A stretch of 64,000 bases of DNA from Rufibacter sp. XAAS-G3-1. GTDB taxonomy: Bacteria > Bacteroidota > Bacteroidia > Cytophagales > Hymenobacteraceae. Positions within the stretch are counted from its first letter, which is position 1, and the number at the start of each line of letters is the position of its first letter. Location of the stretch: positions 372,001 through 436,000 of the forward strand of contig NZ_JABFAM010000007.1 of the NCBI RefSeq assembly GCF_013623775.1. Direction: 5' to 3'. Positions 33,935-41,759 of the stretch are shown here, piece after piece. A program made the position numbers and the translations under genes. Under the pieces are notes generated by a model that worked only from the letters and a program-made list of their open reading frames with translations, was not told where the DNA came from and did no database searches.

Positions 33935-34184
33935 GGATACTAAGCTAACGTTGCTACTAGACAAGGATATTATTGAAAGAGCTAAGTTGTATGCCTCTAC
34001 CAAAAAGACCAGTTTATCAAAGTTGATAGAGTCTTACCTGGACAGAATTACGGCAGAAGAAAAATCGAAGGAAGAAATTTCCCCTTTGGTAAAAAGCCTT
34101 TCAGGCGTTATCTCTATTCCTGAAAATTCTAGTCATAAAGATGCGTATGCTAGCCATTTAGCAAAAAAATATCTGAATGACTAA
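33933..34184 (+). CDS. DUF6364-like antitoxin
   Basis: 83 residues. The N-terminus TKLTLLLDKDIIERAKLYAS then KKTSLSKLIESYLD is a ribbon-helix-helix DNA-binding pattern, as in DUF6364 antitoxins; the charged C-terminal part (SSHKDAYASHLAKKYLND) should bind the toxin. Its last eight bases overlap the toxin start, the usual arrangement for coupled toxin-antitoxin genes. The pair is more AT-rich than its neighbours, which suggests horizontal arrival. It probably represses its own promoter through the palindrome at 33903-33934. Confidence 0.85.
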   Translation: MDTKLTLLLDKDIIERAKLYASTKKTSLSKLIESYLDRITAEEKSKEEISPLVKSLSGVISIPENSSHKDAYASHLAKKYLND

Positions 34185-34593
34185 GGTATTCATTGACACC
34201 GATGTCTGTCTGGATTTATTAGCCCAAAGGGAGCCTCATTATGCCTACGCGGCTACTTTGTTCACGTTGGCAGATAAAGGCGAACTTACCTTATTTGTCT
34301 CTTCCCTTTCTTTCTCAAATCTAAACTACCTGCTTTCCAGACAGTTTTCTATGCCGGAGGCGAGAAGGGTTTTAAGCAAGTTCAAAGTATTGGTGCAAGT
34401 TCTACCTGTTGATGATAAAGTGATTGAGTTAGCGTTACATTCTGATTTTAAAGATTTTGAAGATGCCATTCAGTACTTCACAGCTATAGAAGCAGGCTTG
34501 ACCACGTTACTGACTAGAAATATAAAAGATTATAAGAAAGCTGAAATAACGGTACAAACGCCAGAGCTTTACGTGCAGACAAGGGGTAATTAG
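34177..34593 (+). CDS. vapC: PIN domain toxin (VapC-like)
   Basis: 138 residues, normal for VapC. The PIN nuclease acidic residues are visible: Asp7 and Asp9 in VFIDTDVCLDLL, Glu in REPHYAYA, and Asp in DFKDFEDAIQYF; TRNIKDY near the end is also typical. PIN toxins cut RNA, often tRNA or rRNA, when the antitoxin is lost. The overlap with the antitoxin gene and the terminator at 34624-34660 make the pair a closed unit. The RNA target is unknown. Confidence 0.9.
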   Translation: MTKVFIDTDVCLDLLAQREPHYAYAATLFTLADKGELTLFVSSLSFSNLNYLLSRQFSMPEARRVLSKFKVLVQVLPVDDKVIELALHSDFKDFEDAIQYFTAIEAGLTTLLTRNIKDYKKAEITVQTPELYVQTRGN

Positions 34594-34623
34594 AATAGCC
34601 TAGTTACTACGGCGTAATCAATC

Positions 34624-34660
34624 AAACAGGAACGCCCGCCACTTGCGGGCGTTCCTGTTT
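34624..34660 (+). terminator. 16-bp hairpin terminator after vapC
   Basis: Arms AAACAGGAACGCCCGC (34624-34639) and GCGGGCGTTCCTGTTT (34645-34660) around CACTT, 31 bases after the toxin stop and ending in TTT. Confidence 0.75.
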
Positions 34661-34770
34661 ATGAGCCATTTTTTAGGAAACAGCCTCAAAAGACGTTTGT
34701 GCGTATGAAACTTCAATGGTTTCCTTCTAAATTTAGAAGCGAAATCCATGAACCGCTAACCCGATACCCT

Positions 34771-36231
34771 ATGCACTCTGCGTTCAAACTTGCGTCCGTT
34801 CTTCTGGTGGGCCTTGTCAGCCTGACCAATTGTACCAAAACGGCTTCCTCCACGGCTAATCAAGCCGGGAGTGCTCCTTTAGCGACGGAACAGCAGTTAA
34901 CCAGTGCGCAGGTAGCCGATGCCCGCAGCAACTACGTCAATTATTGCGGCGGGTGTCACGGGCGGGAATTGGAGACGTTCGTGAACCGCAAGTGGCAGCA
35001 CGGGAATTCGCCCGAGGCGATGTTCAAAAGCATCAAGCACGGCTACCCCGACCAAGGCATGCCCGCTTACGCCAGCACCTTCTCTGATGCGCAAATCACC
35101 CAATTGGTCAGCTTCATCCAGCAGGGAGTGGTGGCCCAGAAAGACAAGCCCAAGGACAAAACCAACGCCACGGTGCACCGCTCAGAGAAACTCAACTTCC
35201 AATTGGAAACCGTCTTGACCGGCATAGATGTGCCCTGGGCGATGGCGTTCCTGCCCAACGGCGACATGCTGGTCACCGAGCGGTCCGGCACCTTGTACCG
35301 CCTCACCCAGAACCGAGATTTAGTTAAGATTGAAGGCTCACCCGAGGTGCTGGCGCAAGGCCAGGGCGGTTTGCTGGATGTCAAGCTGCACCCGGATTTT
35401 GCCAAGAACAACACGATTTTCCTTTCTTATTCGGCGGTCAAAAAAGATGGGGGGCAGACGCTTTCTACCACCGCCATCATGCGCGCCCGCCTGGACGGCA
35501 ACAGCCTGAAAGACCAGAAGGTGATTTTCGAGGCGCAGCCGTACGCCAGAACCCGCCACCACTACGGCAGCCGCATCGAGTTCGGGAAAGATGGCTTGCT
35601 GTATTTCACCATGGGCGACAGGGGCGGCACCAAAGTGAATCCGCAGAACCTGACCGTACACGCCGGTAAAACCCACCGCATCAAAGAAGACGGCTCCATC
35701 CCCGCCGATAATCCCTTCGTGAACCAGGCAGGCGCCATGCCGTCCATCTTCACCTTCGGGAACCGAAATGCCCAGGGCATGGCCCGCCACCCCGCTACCA
35801 AAGAACTATGGCTGCACGAGCACGGCCCCAGAGGCGGCGACGAGGTGAACATCATCAAAAAAGGCGCTAACTACGGCTGGGCCGATGTCACGCACGGCAT
35901 TGACTATAACGGCACCAAAATCTCTGACCTGAAACAGAAAGCCGGCATCACCGACCCTATCAAAATCTGGGTGCCGTCCATCGCCCCCTCGGGGATGGCG
36001 TTTGTGACCGGAAACCGCTACAAAGGGTGGGAGGGCAGCCTGCTGGTAGGTTCGCTCAGCTTCAAGTTTTTGAGCCGCTTAGACGTGAAAGGAAACACCA
36101 TTGTCAAGGAAGAGCGCCTGCTCCAGGACATCGGTCGGGTGCGCGATGTGCGCGTGAGTCCCGATGGGTACGTGTACATTGCGGTAGAGAACCCAGGCGT
36201 CATCTACCGGTTGGTGCCGGTCAAGGAATAG
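34771..36231 (+). CDS. Cytochrome c-PQQ sugar dehydrogenase lipoprotein
   Basis: 486 residues from the ATG at 34771; the frame extends to 34699 but only this start directly precedes a lipoprotein signal (LVSLTNC, Cys21). A monoheme cytochrome c domain follows, with C59-G-G-C62-H63 and a later Met in QGMPAYAS. Residues about 130-486 are the six-bladed propeller of soluble glucose/aldose sugar dehydrogenase (PWAMAFLPNGDMLVTERSG, YGSRIEFGKDGLLYFTMGD, LHEHGPRGGDEVN), which binds PQQ. The expected reaction is oxidation of an aldose in the periplasm, with electrons passed by the fused heme. No PQQ synthesis genes are present here. Substrate is unknown. Confidence 0.9.
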   Translation: MHSAFKLASVLLVGLVSLTNCTKTASSTANQAGSAPLATEQQLTSAQVADARSNYVNYCGGCHGRELETFVNRKWQHGNSPEAMFKSIKHGYPDQGMPAYASTFSDAQITQLVSFIQQGVVAQKDKPKDKTNATVHRSEKLNFQLETVLTGIDVPWAMAFLPNGDMLVTERSGTLYRLTQNRDLVKIEGSPEVLAQGQGGLLDVKLHPDFAKNNTIFLSYSAVKKDGGQTLSTTAIMRARLDGNSLKDQKVIFEAQPYARTRHHYGSRIEFGKDGLLYFTMGDRGGTKVNPQNLTVHAGKTHRIKEDGSIPADNPFVNQAGAMPSIFTFGNRNAQGMARHPATKELWLHEHGPRGGDEVNIIKKGANYGWADVTHGIDYNGTKISDLKQKAGITDPIKIWVPSIAPSGMAFVTGNRYKGWEGSLLVGSLSFKFLSRLDVKGNTIVKEERLLQDIGRVRDVRVSPDGYVYIAVENPGVIYRLVPVKE

Positions 36232-36360
36232 GGCACAATAAGAGTTCTAGTACCTAATGGTCTGCGTTTTTGGCCTGTTTTCAGGAAAAGGGAAGCAAAC
36301 TGCCTTTGCGTAAGGGAGCCCCTGATTTCCGTTTCTGAAGTGTTTTGATGGAAACGTGCC

Positions 36361-36687
36361 TTAATCGGGTAGCTGCACGTAGACCCCGTCTGCCCTGGTT
36401 TCCAGCGGGAACCGTTTCAAAGGTCGCGTCCGGCCCTTGCATTCTTCGCCCGTGACCAGATGGAACCGGTAGCTGTGCCAGGGGCAGATAATCTCGTTCA
36501 GGTAATTGATGGTTCCCCGGCTAAGCGCATCGCCCAGGTGGGGGCACACGTTCTCCACGGCGTACAGTCCGGCAGGCGTATGCGCGAGGCAGATTTCCTT
36601 TCCGGCCACTACCACGGCCTTGGAACGGGTTACCGGAATCTGGCTTTTGGCCTCGGCCTCACTGTCAAAGAGTTTAATCCATTGCAT
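36361..36687 (-). CDS. Rieske [2Fe-2S] ferredoxin-like protein
   Basis: 108 residues from the ATG at 36687. A longer frame reaches 36825 but its start lies in repeat DNA (the P1 copy at 36714-36755), so the short form is right. Cluster ligands C48-P-H50 and C68-P-W-H71 fit C-x-H...C-x2-H. This size matches NirD-like or dioxygenase-ferredoxin proteins. No membrane anchor, so a soluble electron carrier. The partner enzyme is not next to it. Confidence 0.92.
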   Translation of the reverse strand: MQWIKLFDSEAEAKSQIPVTRSKAVVVAGKEICLAHTPAGLYAVENVCPHLGDALSRGTINYLNEIICPWHSYRFHLVTGEECKGRTRPLKRFPLETRADGVYVQLPD

Positions 36688-36713
36688 AGGAGTGCGTACG
36701 CGGAAAGAGCGAA

Positions 36714-36755
36714 GCTGTTTTAGACCCAGTTTATAGAAAACAGCCTGAAAACGGC
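36714..36755. repeat. P1 palindrome upstream of the Rieske gene
   Basis: GCTGTTTTAGACCCAGTTT pairs imperfectly with GAAAACAGCCTGAAAACGG. It stands between the Rieske start and the terminator of the first putative small RNA. Confidence 0.55.
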
Positions 36756-36781
36756 TAGAGCGGTTTGAAAAAGCTGTAAAA

Positions 36782-36911
36782 TGAAAAAGCCCGGAAAAAC
36801 CGGGCCCCTTACACCAAACTAACAAACAAAACTTTAAACAAACCTAAATACCAAACAAGAACCTGGAAAAGCAGCGGGCTGAGAGGGATTCAGGGGCTGT
36901 GGTCTCGTTTA
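36782..36911 (-). ncRNA. Putative small RNA 1 (paired with 37362-37507)
   Basis: Minus-strand unit of about 130 bases with no reading frame. The 3' end is a terminator: GGCCCGG, T-loop, CCGGGCT, TTTT. Before it is a T-rich stretch (TTTTGTTTGTTAGTTTGGTG) that is nearly identical in copy 2. The upstream side carries a promoter-like TTGG-N19-CATCTTTG. The 5' half of the transcript differs between the copies except for a GCCCGCTGC block. No known RNA family was recognised. The transcript and its ends are inference. Confidence 0.5.
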
Positions 36912-36917
36912 GTGATA

Positions 36918-36948
36918 CAAAGATGCAGCGGGTTTCCTCCATGACCAA
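36918..36948 (-). promoter_or_regulatory. Promoter of small RNA 1
   Basis: On the minus strand, TTGG (36945-36948), 19 bases, then CATCTTTG (36918-36925). This differs from TTTG-N19-TAnnTTTG at one base in each box. About 65 further upstream bases are similar to those upstream of small RNA 2. Confidence 0.5.
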
Positions 36949-37200
36949 CCCAAAGATGAGGAAGCGGCCTTTTTCCTGTCTGAACCTAGACAAAGCCGGA
37001 GTGAAGTGGAAAGCACAGGAGTGAGACCGCTTACGGCCTACCTGGAATGAGGACGACCGCTCTATTTCTTACCACCGTGTCACGTTCAATCATCTAAAAA
37101 ATCCCAAGTCCGTTTCTGTGCTGTTTTTTTGAAAAGAGCCTATAAACGGGCAGCAATGAAACGGGAGGTAGTCCTGGAAAAGTAATGATAACCTAAAACA

Positions 37201-37320
37201 GAACACTCGCTCGCGTCCCGCGAGGGTGGGATACGCACGGACGCTGGCCGCTACTTAGGTAATCATAAAGCGGCGGGACGCCGCAGGTAGCTCACCCTCG
37301 CGGGACGCGAGCGAGTGTTC
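37201..37320. repeat. 120-bp element with 28-bp perfect inverted repeats
   Basis: Left arm 37201-37228 begins GAACACTCGCTCGCGTCCCG; right arm 37293-37320 is its exact complement. The 64-base interior contains a hairpin GCGGCG/CGCCGC with loop GGA. No reading frame. It could be a small mobile element or a very stable RNA hairpin. A P1 copy (37110-37150) is just upstream, and the element lies between the two putative small RNAs. Confidence 0.85.
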
Positions 37321-37361
37321 TTATTACTTTCTAAGGTTCCCAAACGGGAAAGTGCCGGGCA

Positions 37362-37507
37362 TGAAAAAGCCCGGAAAGACCGGGCCCCTTACACCAAACT
37401 AACAAACAAAACCTAAATTCTACAGAACTGCTGCTCTAGGCAGCGGGCAACCAGTCTAATGGGGAATCTGCCTTTTGTAGGCGACTCAACCGCTTTCGTG
37501 CTGATTG
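37362..37507 (-). ncRNA. Putative small RNA 2 (paired with 36782-36911)
   Basis: Minus-strand unit of about 146 bases, 580 bases from copy 1. It shares the terminator (GGGGCCCGG, short loop, CCGGGCTTTTTC), the T-rich segment TTTTGTTTGTTAGTTTGGTG before it, the GCCCGCTGC block and the promoter region. The 5' half (ATCAGCACGAAAGCGG...) is unrelated to copy 1. No reading frame of useful length. Two copies with constant ends and a variable front suggest RNAs with different targets but a common 3' handle (inference). Confidence 0.5.
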
Positions 37508-37513
37508 ATGATA

Positions 37514-37544
37514 CAAATATGCAGTGACTTAACGCCTACCACAA
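37514..37544 (-). promoter_or_regulatory. Promoter of small RNA 2
   Basis: On the minus strand, TTGT (37541-37544), 19 bases, then CATATTTG (37514-37521). Spacing is the same as in small RNA 1, in rpsF and in the act operon. Confidence 0.5.
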
Positions 37545-37669
37545 CCTAAATAAGAAGAAGCGCGCCTTTTCCTAACTGAAGCCTGATAAAGAAGGAGTGA
37601 ACCGGGAAAAGCCTGACCGAACCGGAACATCTTCTCCCTTCAGAAAATTGGCCGTGGGGCAAAAAAAAA

Positions 37670-37769
37670 GCCATTCTGGGAAGAATGGCTATAAAAAAGT
37701 AAGAGTAAAAATACTTAAAAGTAGTCTAGAACCAGAGCGCAAGCGGATAGACGCAGACTACTTTTAAGC
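37670..37769 (-). terminator. Two hairpins after the cupin gene
   Basis: The first in the minus direction is an inverted repeat with 14-base arms (CTTAAAAGTAGTCT at 37715-37728 and its complement at 37756-37769). The second (37670-37677 and 37684-37691, AGCCATTC/GAATGGCT) is followed on the minus strand by eight or more T, a classic terminator. Together they end the cupin transcript before the small RNA 2 promoter. Confidence 0.75.
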
Positions 37770-37812
37770 TGAAATAGAGTGTGAATGTATCAGTTTTTAC
37801 GGGGCTAAAACC

Positions 37813-38238
37813 TTAAGGTTTAAGTGAGTAGAAAGAAAAATTAGATTTTTTTTCAAGAACCTCTGTAGGGCGCTCCAGGAGCATTATTTTCAGCGTATTT
37901 TCTCCGGTGTTCCAGTTTTGGAATTGAGTCAGATCCATCCACAGACGGTCGCCGGCTTTCACGTGTAGGGTTTTCTCCTGACCATCTGCGGTCACAGTAC
38001 GCAAGGTTCCGTCAGAGGCGGCGTAAGCTTCCTGCTCAGGGGAGGCATGGAAATCCAGGAACTCACCGGGCTTCAGTTCCAGAGACATGATGCGCAGGTT
38101 GTTCGTTTTCAGTACGTGAGAGAAAACTTTGGGGGAGCGGGGAGCCGATCCGTTGGAAGGCGTGTTTCCGGCGAAGGCAGGAGCCATGTTCAACAAAAGG
38201 CAAACCGAAAAGAAGGCGGTGGTGAATTGAGTTTTCAT
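37813..38238 (-). CDS. Secreted small cupin-fold protein
   Basis: 141 residues. Signal peptide to AFAG (about 1-24). The mature part is a single cupin-like beta barrel: MSLELKPGEFLDFHASPEQEAYAASDG and LHVKAGDRLWMDLTQFQNWNTGEN. Only one of the usual metal His is clearly placed (FHASP), so a metal-free or weakly bound site is possible. The function is unknown; the signal peptide places it in the periplasm. Independent transcription, given the terminators. Confidence 0.7.
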   Translation of the reverse strand: MKTQFTTAFFSVCLLLNMAPAFAGNTPSNGSAPRSPKVFSHVLKTNNLRIMSLELKPGEFLDFHASPEQEAYAASDGTLRTVTADGQEKTLHVKAGDRLWMDLTQFQNWNTGENTLKIMLLERPTEVLEKKSNFSFYSLKP

Positions 38239-38515
38239 GATTTTTTATGGTTATATTTTTTTAACGTTAGAGCAAGAGTGCGTCCATTCTGGAGTAGCCC
38301 TTTTGATTATATAGATGCAAAGTTGGGCAAAACGTTGCTTGGTTGTATGTTACTGTTTTCTTAAAAGGCTTAATATGAGGATGAAGCCGATGATACGGAA
38401 ACTGAGCCCGAAGTTTTTGAGGATGAAAAGGACTTCGGTTTTTACCTGTTTTATGGGAGTGAAAACAGGTACTGTTCAGGTGCAAGTAAGCACCTATACT
38501 AGTGATATTAAAAGA
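38239..38515. other. AT-rich spacer upstream of the cupin gene
   Basis: No gene seen between the cupin start and the priA terminator. The AACTTTGCATC at about 38320 (minus strand) resembles a -7 element but matches TAnnTTTG only in TTTG. Confidence 0.35.
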
Positions 38516-38564
38516 GAACCCTTGCTTGTGGAAGAGAAAGTCTCTTTTTCACAAGCAAGGGTTC
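38516..38564 (-). terminator. Hairpin terminator of priA
   Basis: Arms GAACCCTTGCTTGTG (38516-38530) and CACAAGCAAGGGTTC (38550-38564) with a second inner stem AAGAGA/TCTCTT. It is 22 bases past the priA stop on the minus strand. Confidence 0.75.
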
Positions 38565-38586
38565 ACAGATGGGTAAACGTGAGCGA

Positions 38587-41121
38587 TCAGGAAGGGTCTA
38601 CATCTATGACTACCCTAATCTGTTTGAGTTCTTTGTTTTGCAGCAAGGCCTGCACTGCCTCCAGTACCTGGACTTTAGACGCACGCAAGTGACCACTGTC
38701 GCGGTCTAGTTTCACGTGAATTTCCTGCAGGAACTGATTCCTGATCTTGAAGATGTGCGGGGCCTCGGGGCCTAAAACGCCGGTTCTGCCTAAGCGGTCT
38801 ACCAGTTCTTTGGCCAGTAAAATAGCGGCACCCTCACAGGGCTTGGCCTCGGGGTGCTTGACCGTTAACCTTATCATGCGCACAAAAGGCGGATACCTGA
38901 ATTTCTGCCGCTCCGCGATTTCCTGCTCGTACAAGCCCTGGTAATCGTTTTCTATCACCCGCTGGAAGATGGGTTGGTTTGGGTTGGCCGTCTGGATCAG
39001 TACCTTTCCTTTGTTGCCTTTCCGGCCGGCCCGGCCGCTCACCTGCACAAACAACTGGTAGGCCCGTTCATGCGCCCTGAAATCTGGGAAGTGGATGATG
39101 CTGTCGGCGCTCAGGATTCCTACCAGGCTTACGTGCTCAAAGTCCAGCCCTTTGGTTACCATTTGGGTGCCTACCAGTACATTGGTGCGCTGCTGTTCAA
39201 AGTCCTCAATGATCTGCTGGTGGCTGTTCTTCTTTTTGGTGGTGTCCAAGTCCATGCGCTGGATGCGGGCATCCGGTAGAATCAGCTTCAGCTCGTCCTC
39301 AATTTTCTCCGTCCCAAAACCCACCGTTTTCAGCATGGTAGAACCGCAGGCGGGGCAATCGTTGGGTTTGCGCTCGGTGTAGCCGCAGTAATGGCAGCGG
39401 AGCTCGTTGGAGAACTTGTGGTAGGAGAGACTTACGGCGCAGTTCCGGCATTTGGGAATCCAGGCGCAGTCATTGCAGTCTATGAAAGGCGCGTAACCCC
39501 GGCGGTTCTGGAACAAGATGACCTGCTCGTGCCGGAACAACGTGTCTTCAATGTCATGTACCAGCCTATTGGAAAAGTGACTGAGCATGTTCTTGCGCAG
39601 GCTTTCCTGCCGCGTGTCCACCAATTCTACCTGCGGCAAGGTAGCCTCGCCGTAACGTTCGTGCAGGTTCACCAATCCCCAGCGGCCGCTCTGGCAGTGG
39701 TAATATGATTCTATGGAAGGCGTGGCCGATCCCAGCAAGGTTTTCGCGCCCTGGAACTGCGCCATCATAAACGCCACCTCGCGGGCATTGTAGCGCGGCG
39801 CGGGTTCGTGCTGCTTGTAAGACGGTTCGTGCTCCTCATCCACAATAATGAGCGAAAGCGAATGGAACGGCAGAAACACCGATGACCGTACGCCCACCAC
39901 TACCTGGAACCGGCCCGAAAGAATCCCGTTCCAGACTTCCACCCGCTCATTGTCTGAGAATTTGGAATGGTACACGCCCAAACGGTCACCAAAAACGCGT
40001 TTCAGGCGGGTTACAATCTGGGCCGTGAGCGCAATTTCGGGAAGGAGATAGAGTACCTGTCCGCCCGCTTCCACGGCTTTCTGTATGAGGTCAATGTAAA
40101 TCTCAGTTTTACCGCTGCCCGTGATGCCGTGCAGCAGCACCGTGCTTTTTTCGTTGAAGATCTCCAGCACCTCATCGCGGGCCGCAGCTTGGGCCGGTGA
40201 TAAGTCAGAACTTAAATATGGCCCCCGGCCTTCCGCCATTGGGAAGCGGCTCACCACCACGTCAAACTGCTCCAGAACGCCATTCTTGAGCAAGGTGTTG
40301 ATGGCCGAAAGAGACAAATGCGGATTGGAGGTAAGTACGTTTTTCTCCAGGCCTTCGTCGTTCATGCGCAGATTTTGCAGAATGGGCGTGAGCTGCACGT
40401 ATTTGAGCAATACATCCAGTTGCTTCGGCTTGGCCGCGAGCTGATTGAATAGCTCTTCCAGCGTAGCCTCATCGGTCACGAAAGAAGGGGCGAGACGCAC
40501 CTTTTTCACTACTTTGGGGGCGTATTTCTCCGCTATTTCCTCGTAGATGATGATGACATCTTTGAGTAACAGCGATTTGATGATTTTATGGAAACTGGTC
40601 AGTTGCAGCAGCTGGCCTACCTCGGTAAAAGTGAGGTGCTGTCTCTGACGAAGCGCGAAAATGATTTTTTCTTCGTGGCCGGTAAGGGGCCATTCATTGG
40701 TTTCCGGCTGAAACTGCGGGTGCAATTGAATTTTAGATTCGCTGCTGAGTTTGAGGGCCGAGGGAAGGGCCGCATTAATGACTTCGCCCAGGGTGCAGAG
40801 GTAATACTCGGCCATCCAGAGGAAGAGGCGCAACTGCGGGCCGGTCACTACCGGTTTCTCGTCAATGACCTCCAGAATGTATTTGGCCTGGTACTCTTTG
40901 GGGGGTTGCTCATGCACGCGCGCCACCACACAACTCAGTACTTTCTTGGAGCCGAACTGCACCAGTACGCGGGCACCCACCAACACCTCGTCACTCATCT
41001 GGTAAGGAACCCGGTACGTGTAAAGCTTGGGAAGCGGTAACGGTAAAATGACGTCCGCGAACAAGGTGATTCGTTCAGGGACGTCATCAGCTGGAATATG
41101 AAATTCTAATTCTGGTGTCAA
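38587..41121 (-). CDS. priA: Primosomal protein N', replication restart helicase
   Basis: 844 residues, longer than E. coli PriA (732). It loads the replisome at stalled forks and unwinds DNA from 3' to 5'. The N-terminal 3'-end-binding domain is followed by a helicase core: Walker A GITGSGKTE near residue 332, DEEH near 427, and the motif VSGRAGRKG. The zinc domain (about 545-595) has the expected paired Cys: CNDC, PKCRNC, RCHYC and CPAC. All motifs are intact. It is not in an obvious operon with other replication genes. Confidence 0.97.
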   Translation of the reverse strand: MTPELEFHIPADDVPERITLFADVILPLPLPKLYTYRVPYQMSDEVLVGARVLVQFGSKKVLSCVVARVHEQPPKEYQAKYILEVIDEKPVVTGPQLRLFLWMAEYYLCTLGEVINAALPSALKLSSESKIQLHPQFQPETNEWPLTGHEEKIIFALRQRQHLTFTEVGQLLQLTSFHKIIKSLLLKDVIIIYEEIAEKYAPKVVKKVRLAPSFVTDEATLEELFNQLAAKPKQLDVLLKYVQLTPILQNLRMNDEGLEKNVLTSNPHLSLSAINTLLKNGVLEQFDVVVSRFPMAEGRGPYLSSDLSPAQAAARDEVLEIFNEKSTVLLHGITGSGKTEIYIDLIQKAVEAGGQVLYLLPEIALTAQIVTRLKRVFGDRLGVYHSKFSDNERVEVWNGILSGRFQVVVGVRSSVFLPFHSLSLIIVDEEHEPSYKQHEPAPRYNAREVAFMMAQFQGAKTLLGSATPSIESYYHCQSGRWGLVNLHERYGEATLPQVELVDTRQESLRKNMLSHFSNRLVHDIEDTLFRHEQVILFQNRRGYAPFIDCNDCAWIPKCRNCAVSLSYHKFSNELRCHYCGYTERKPNDCPACGSTMLKTVGFGTEKIEDELKLILPDARIQRMDLDTTKKKNSHQQIIEDFEQQRTNVLVGTQMVTKGLDFEHVSLVGILSADSIIHFPDFRAHERAYQLFVQVSGRAGRKGNKGKVLIQTANPNQPIFQRVIENDYQGLYEQEIAERQKFRYPPFVRMIRLTVKHPEAKPCEGAAILLAKELVDRLGRTGVLGPEAPHIFKIRNQFLQEIHVKLDRDSGHLRASKVQVLEAVQALLQNKELKQIRVVIDVDPS

Positions 41122-41126
41122 AAGCG

Positions 41127-41168
41127 TCCGGTTTGGGCCAAAGTTCGGAAAAACAGGCCGTAAACGGA
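41127..41168. repeat. P1 palindrome between priA and 41177-41653
   Basis: CCGGTTTGGGCCAAAGTTC and AAAACAGGCCGTAAACGG pair in part. It fills most of the 55-base gap between the priA start and the next gene's stop. Confidence 0.55.
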
Positions 41169-41176
41169 AACTTTCC

Positions 41177-41653
41177 TTATTTCACTTGGTAGTCTTCTAC
41201 CAATAAGGTGATATGATTGTGCTGAGGGTCTGGGTTCTGTAACACCGTGGTGTACAGCAACACGGGTTCGTCTGCGCCAACCTCTATCTCAATCTGATCT
41301 ACCAGCGTTTCTTTTACCGGCAGCCAAACTTCCTTCTCCGCCGAGGTGAAAAGCATCTCTTTCCGGAATTGCCGGATAATGGCTGCCTTCAAACCCTTTT
41401 TCTTCATCACCTGAATATTCTCCTCTGAAATATTGCGGGTCTTGCCACCGTACACCAGCGATAAACGGCAGGCTGGAAGCTCCGGCTGGCCCGAGGGAAC
41501 CTGGGAAACCGCCGGGGTAACGTTCTGTAAGGCTTCTAAGGTGGTTTCAGGATGGGTTTTCTGTAACCGCTTCCAATAACCGTCTCCGTTCTGGGAAAAG
41601 GCCGAAGCCGAGCAGGCAAGCCAAAGGCCGCCTAGTATCAATAATTTCTTCAC
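41177..41653 (-). CDS. Secreted hypothetical protein, 158 aa
   Basis: Signal peptide ends SAFSQ (about 1-21). The mature part is mixed helix and strand; KTRNISEENIQVMKKKGLKAAIIRQFRKEM looks amphipathic and the end (NHITLLVEDYQVK) beta. No recognised motif. It may be envelope-associated. It sits between priA and a thioredoxin-domain gene and shares their strand; a P1 palindrome separates it from priA. Confidence 0.7.
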   Translation of the reverse strand: MKKLLILGGLWLACSASAFSQNGDGYWKRLQKTHPETTLEALQNVTPAVSQVPSGQPELPACRLSLVYGGKTRNISEENIQVMKKKGLKAAIIRQFRKEMLFTSAEKEVWLPVKETLVDQIEIEVGADEPVLLYTTVLQNPDPQHNHITLLVEDYQVK

Positions 41654-41759
41654 GTACGTAATTTGGGTTTAGGTTCTCGGCTAGCAACAACAGCAGTCTA
41701 TTGCCAGTTCTGTATGTTGAGGAAAAATTTACTTTGGGTGTTGATTGTCAAATGTTGTT

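Noticed and set aside
33933-34593. Part of a larger defence island
   Set aside because: Only the toxin-antitoxin pair is present; neighbours are a carboxypeptidase and a sugar dehydrogenase.
36688-36825. N-terminal extension of the Rieske protein
   Set aside because: The extension is translated P1 repeat DNA; the normal family start is at 36687.
36782-37507. Reading the two related units as plus-strand leaders (ACCAAACTAACAAACAAAAC looks like a 5' leader)
   Set aside because: No plus-strand promoter or gene follows, while the minus strand has matching promoters and T-tailed terminators.
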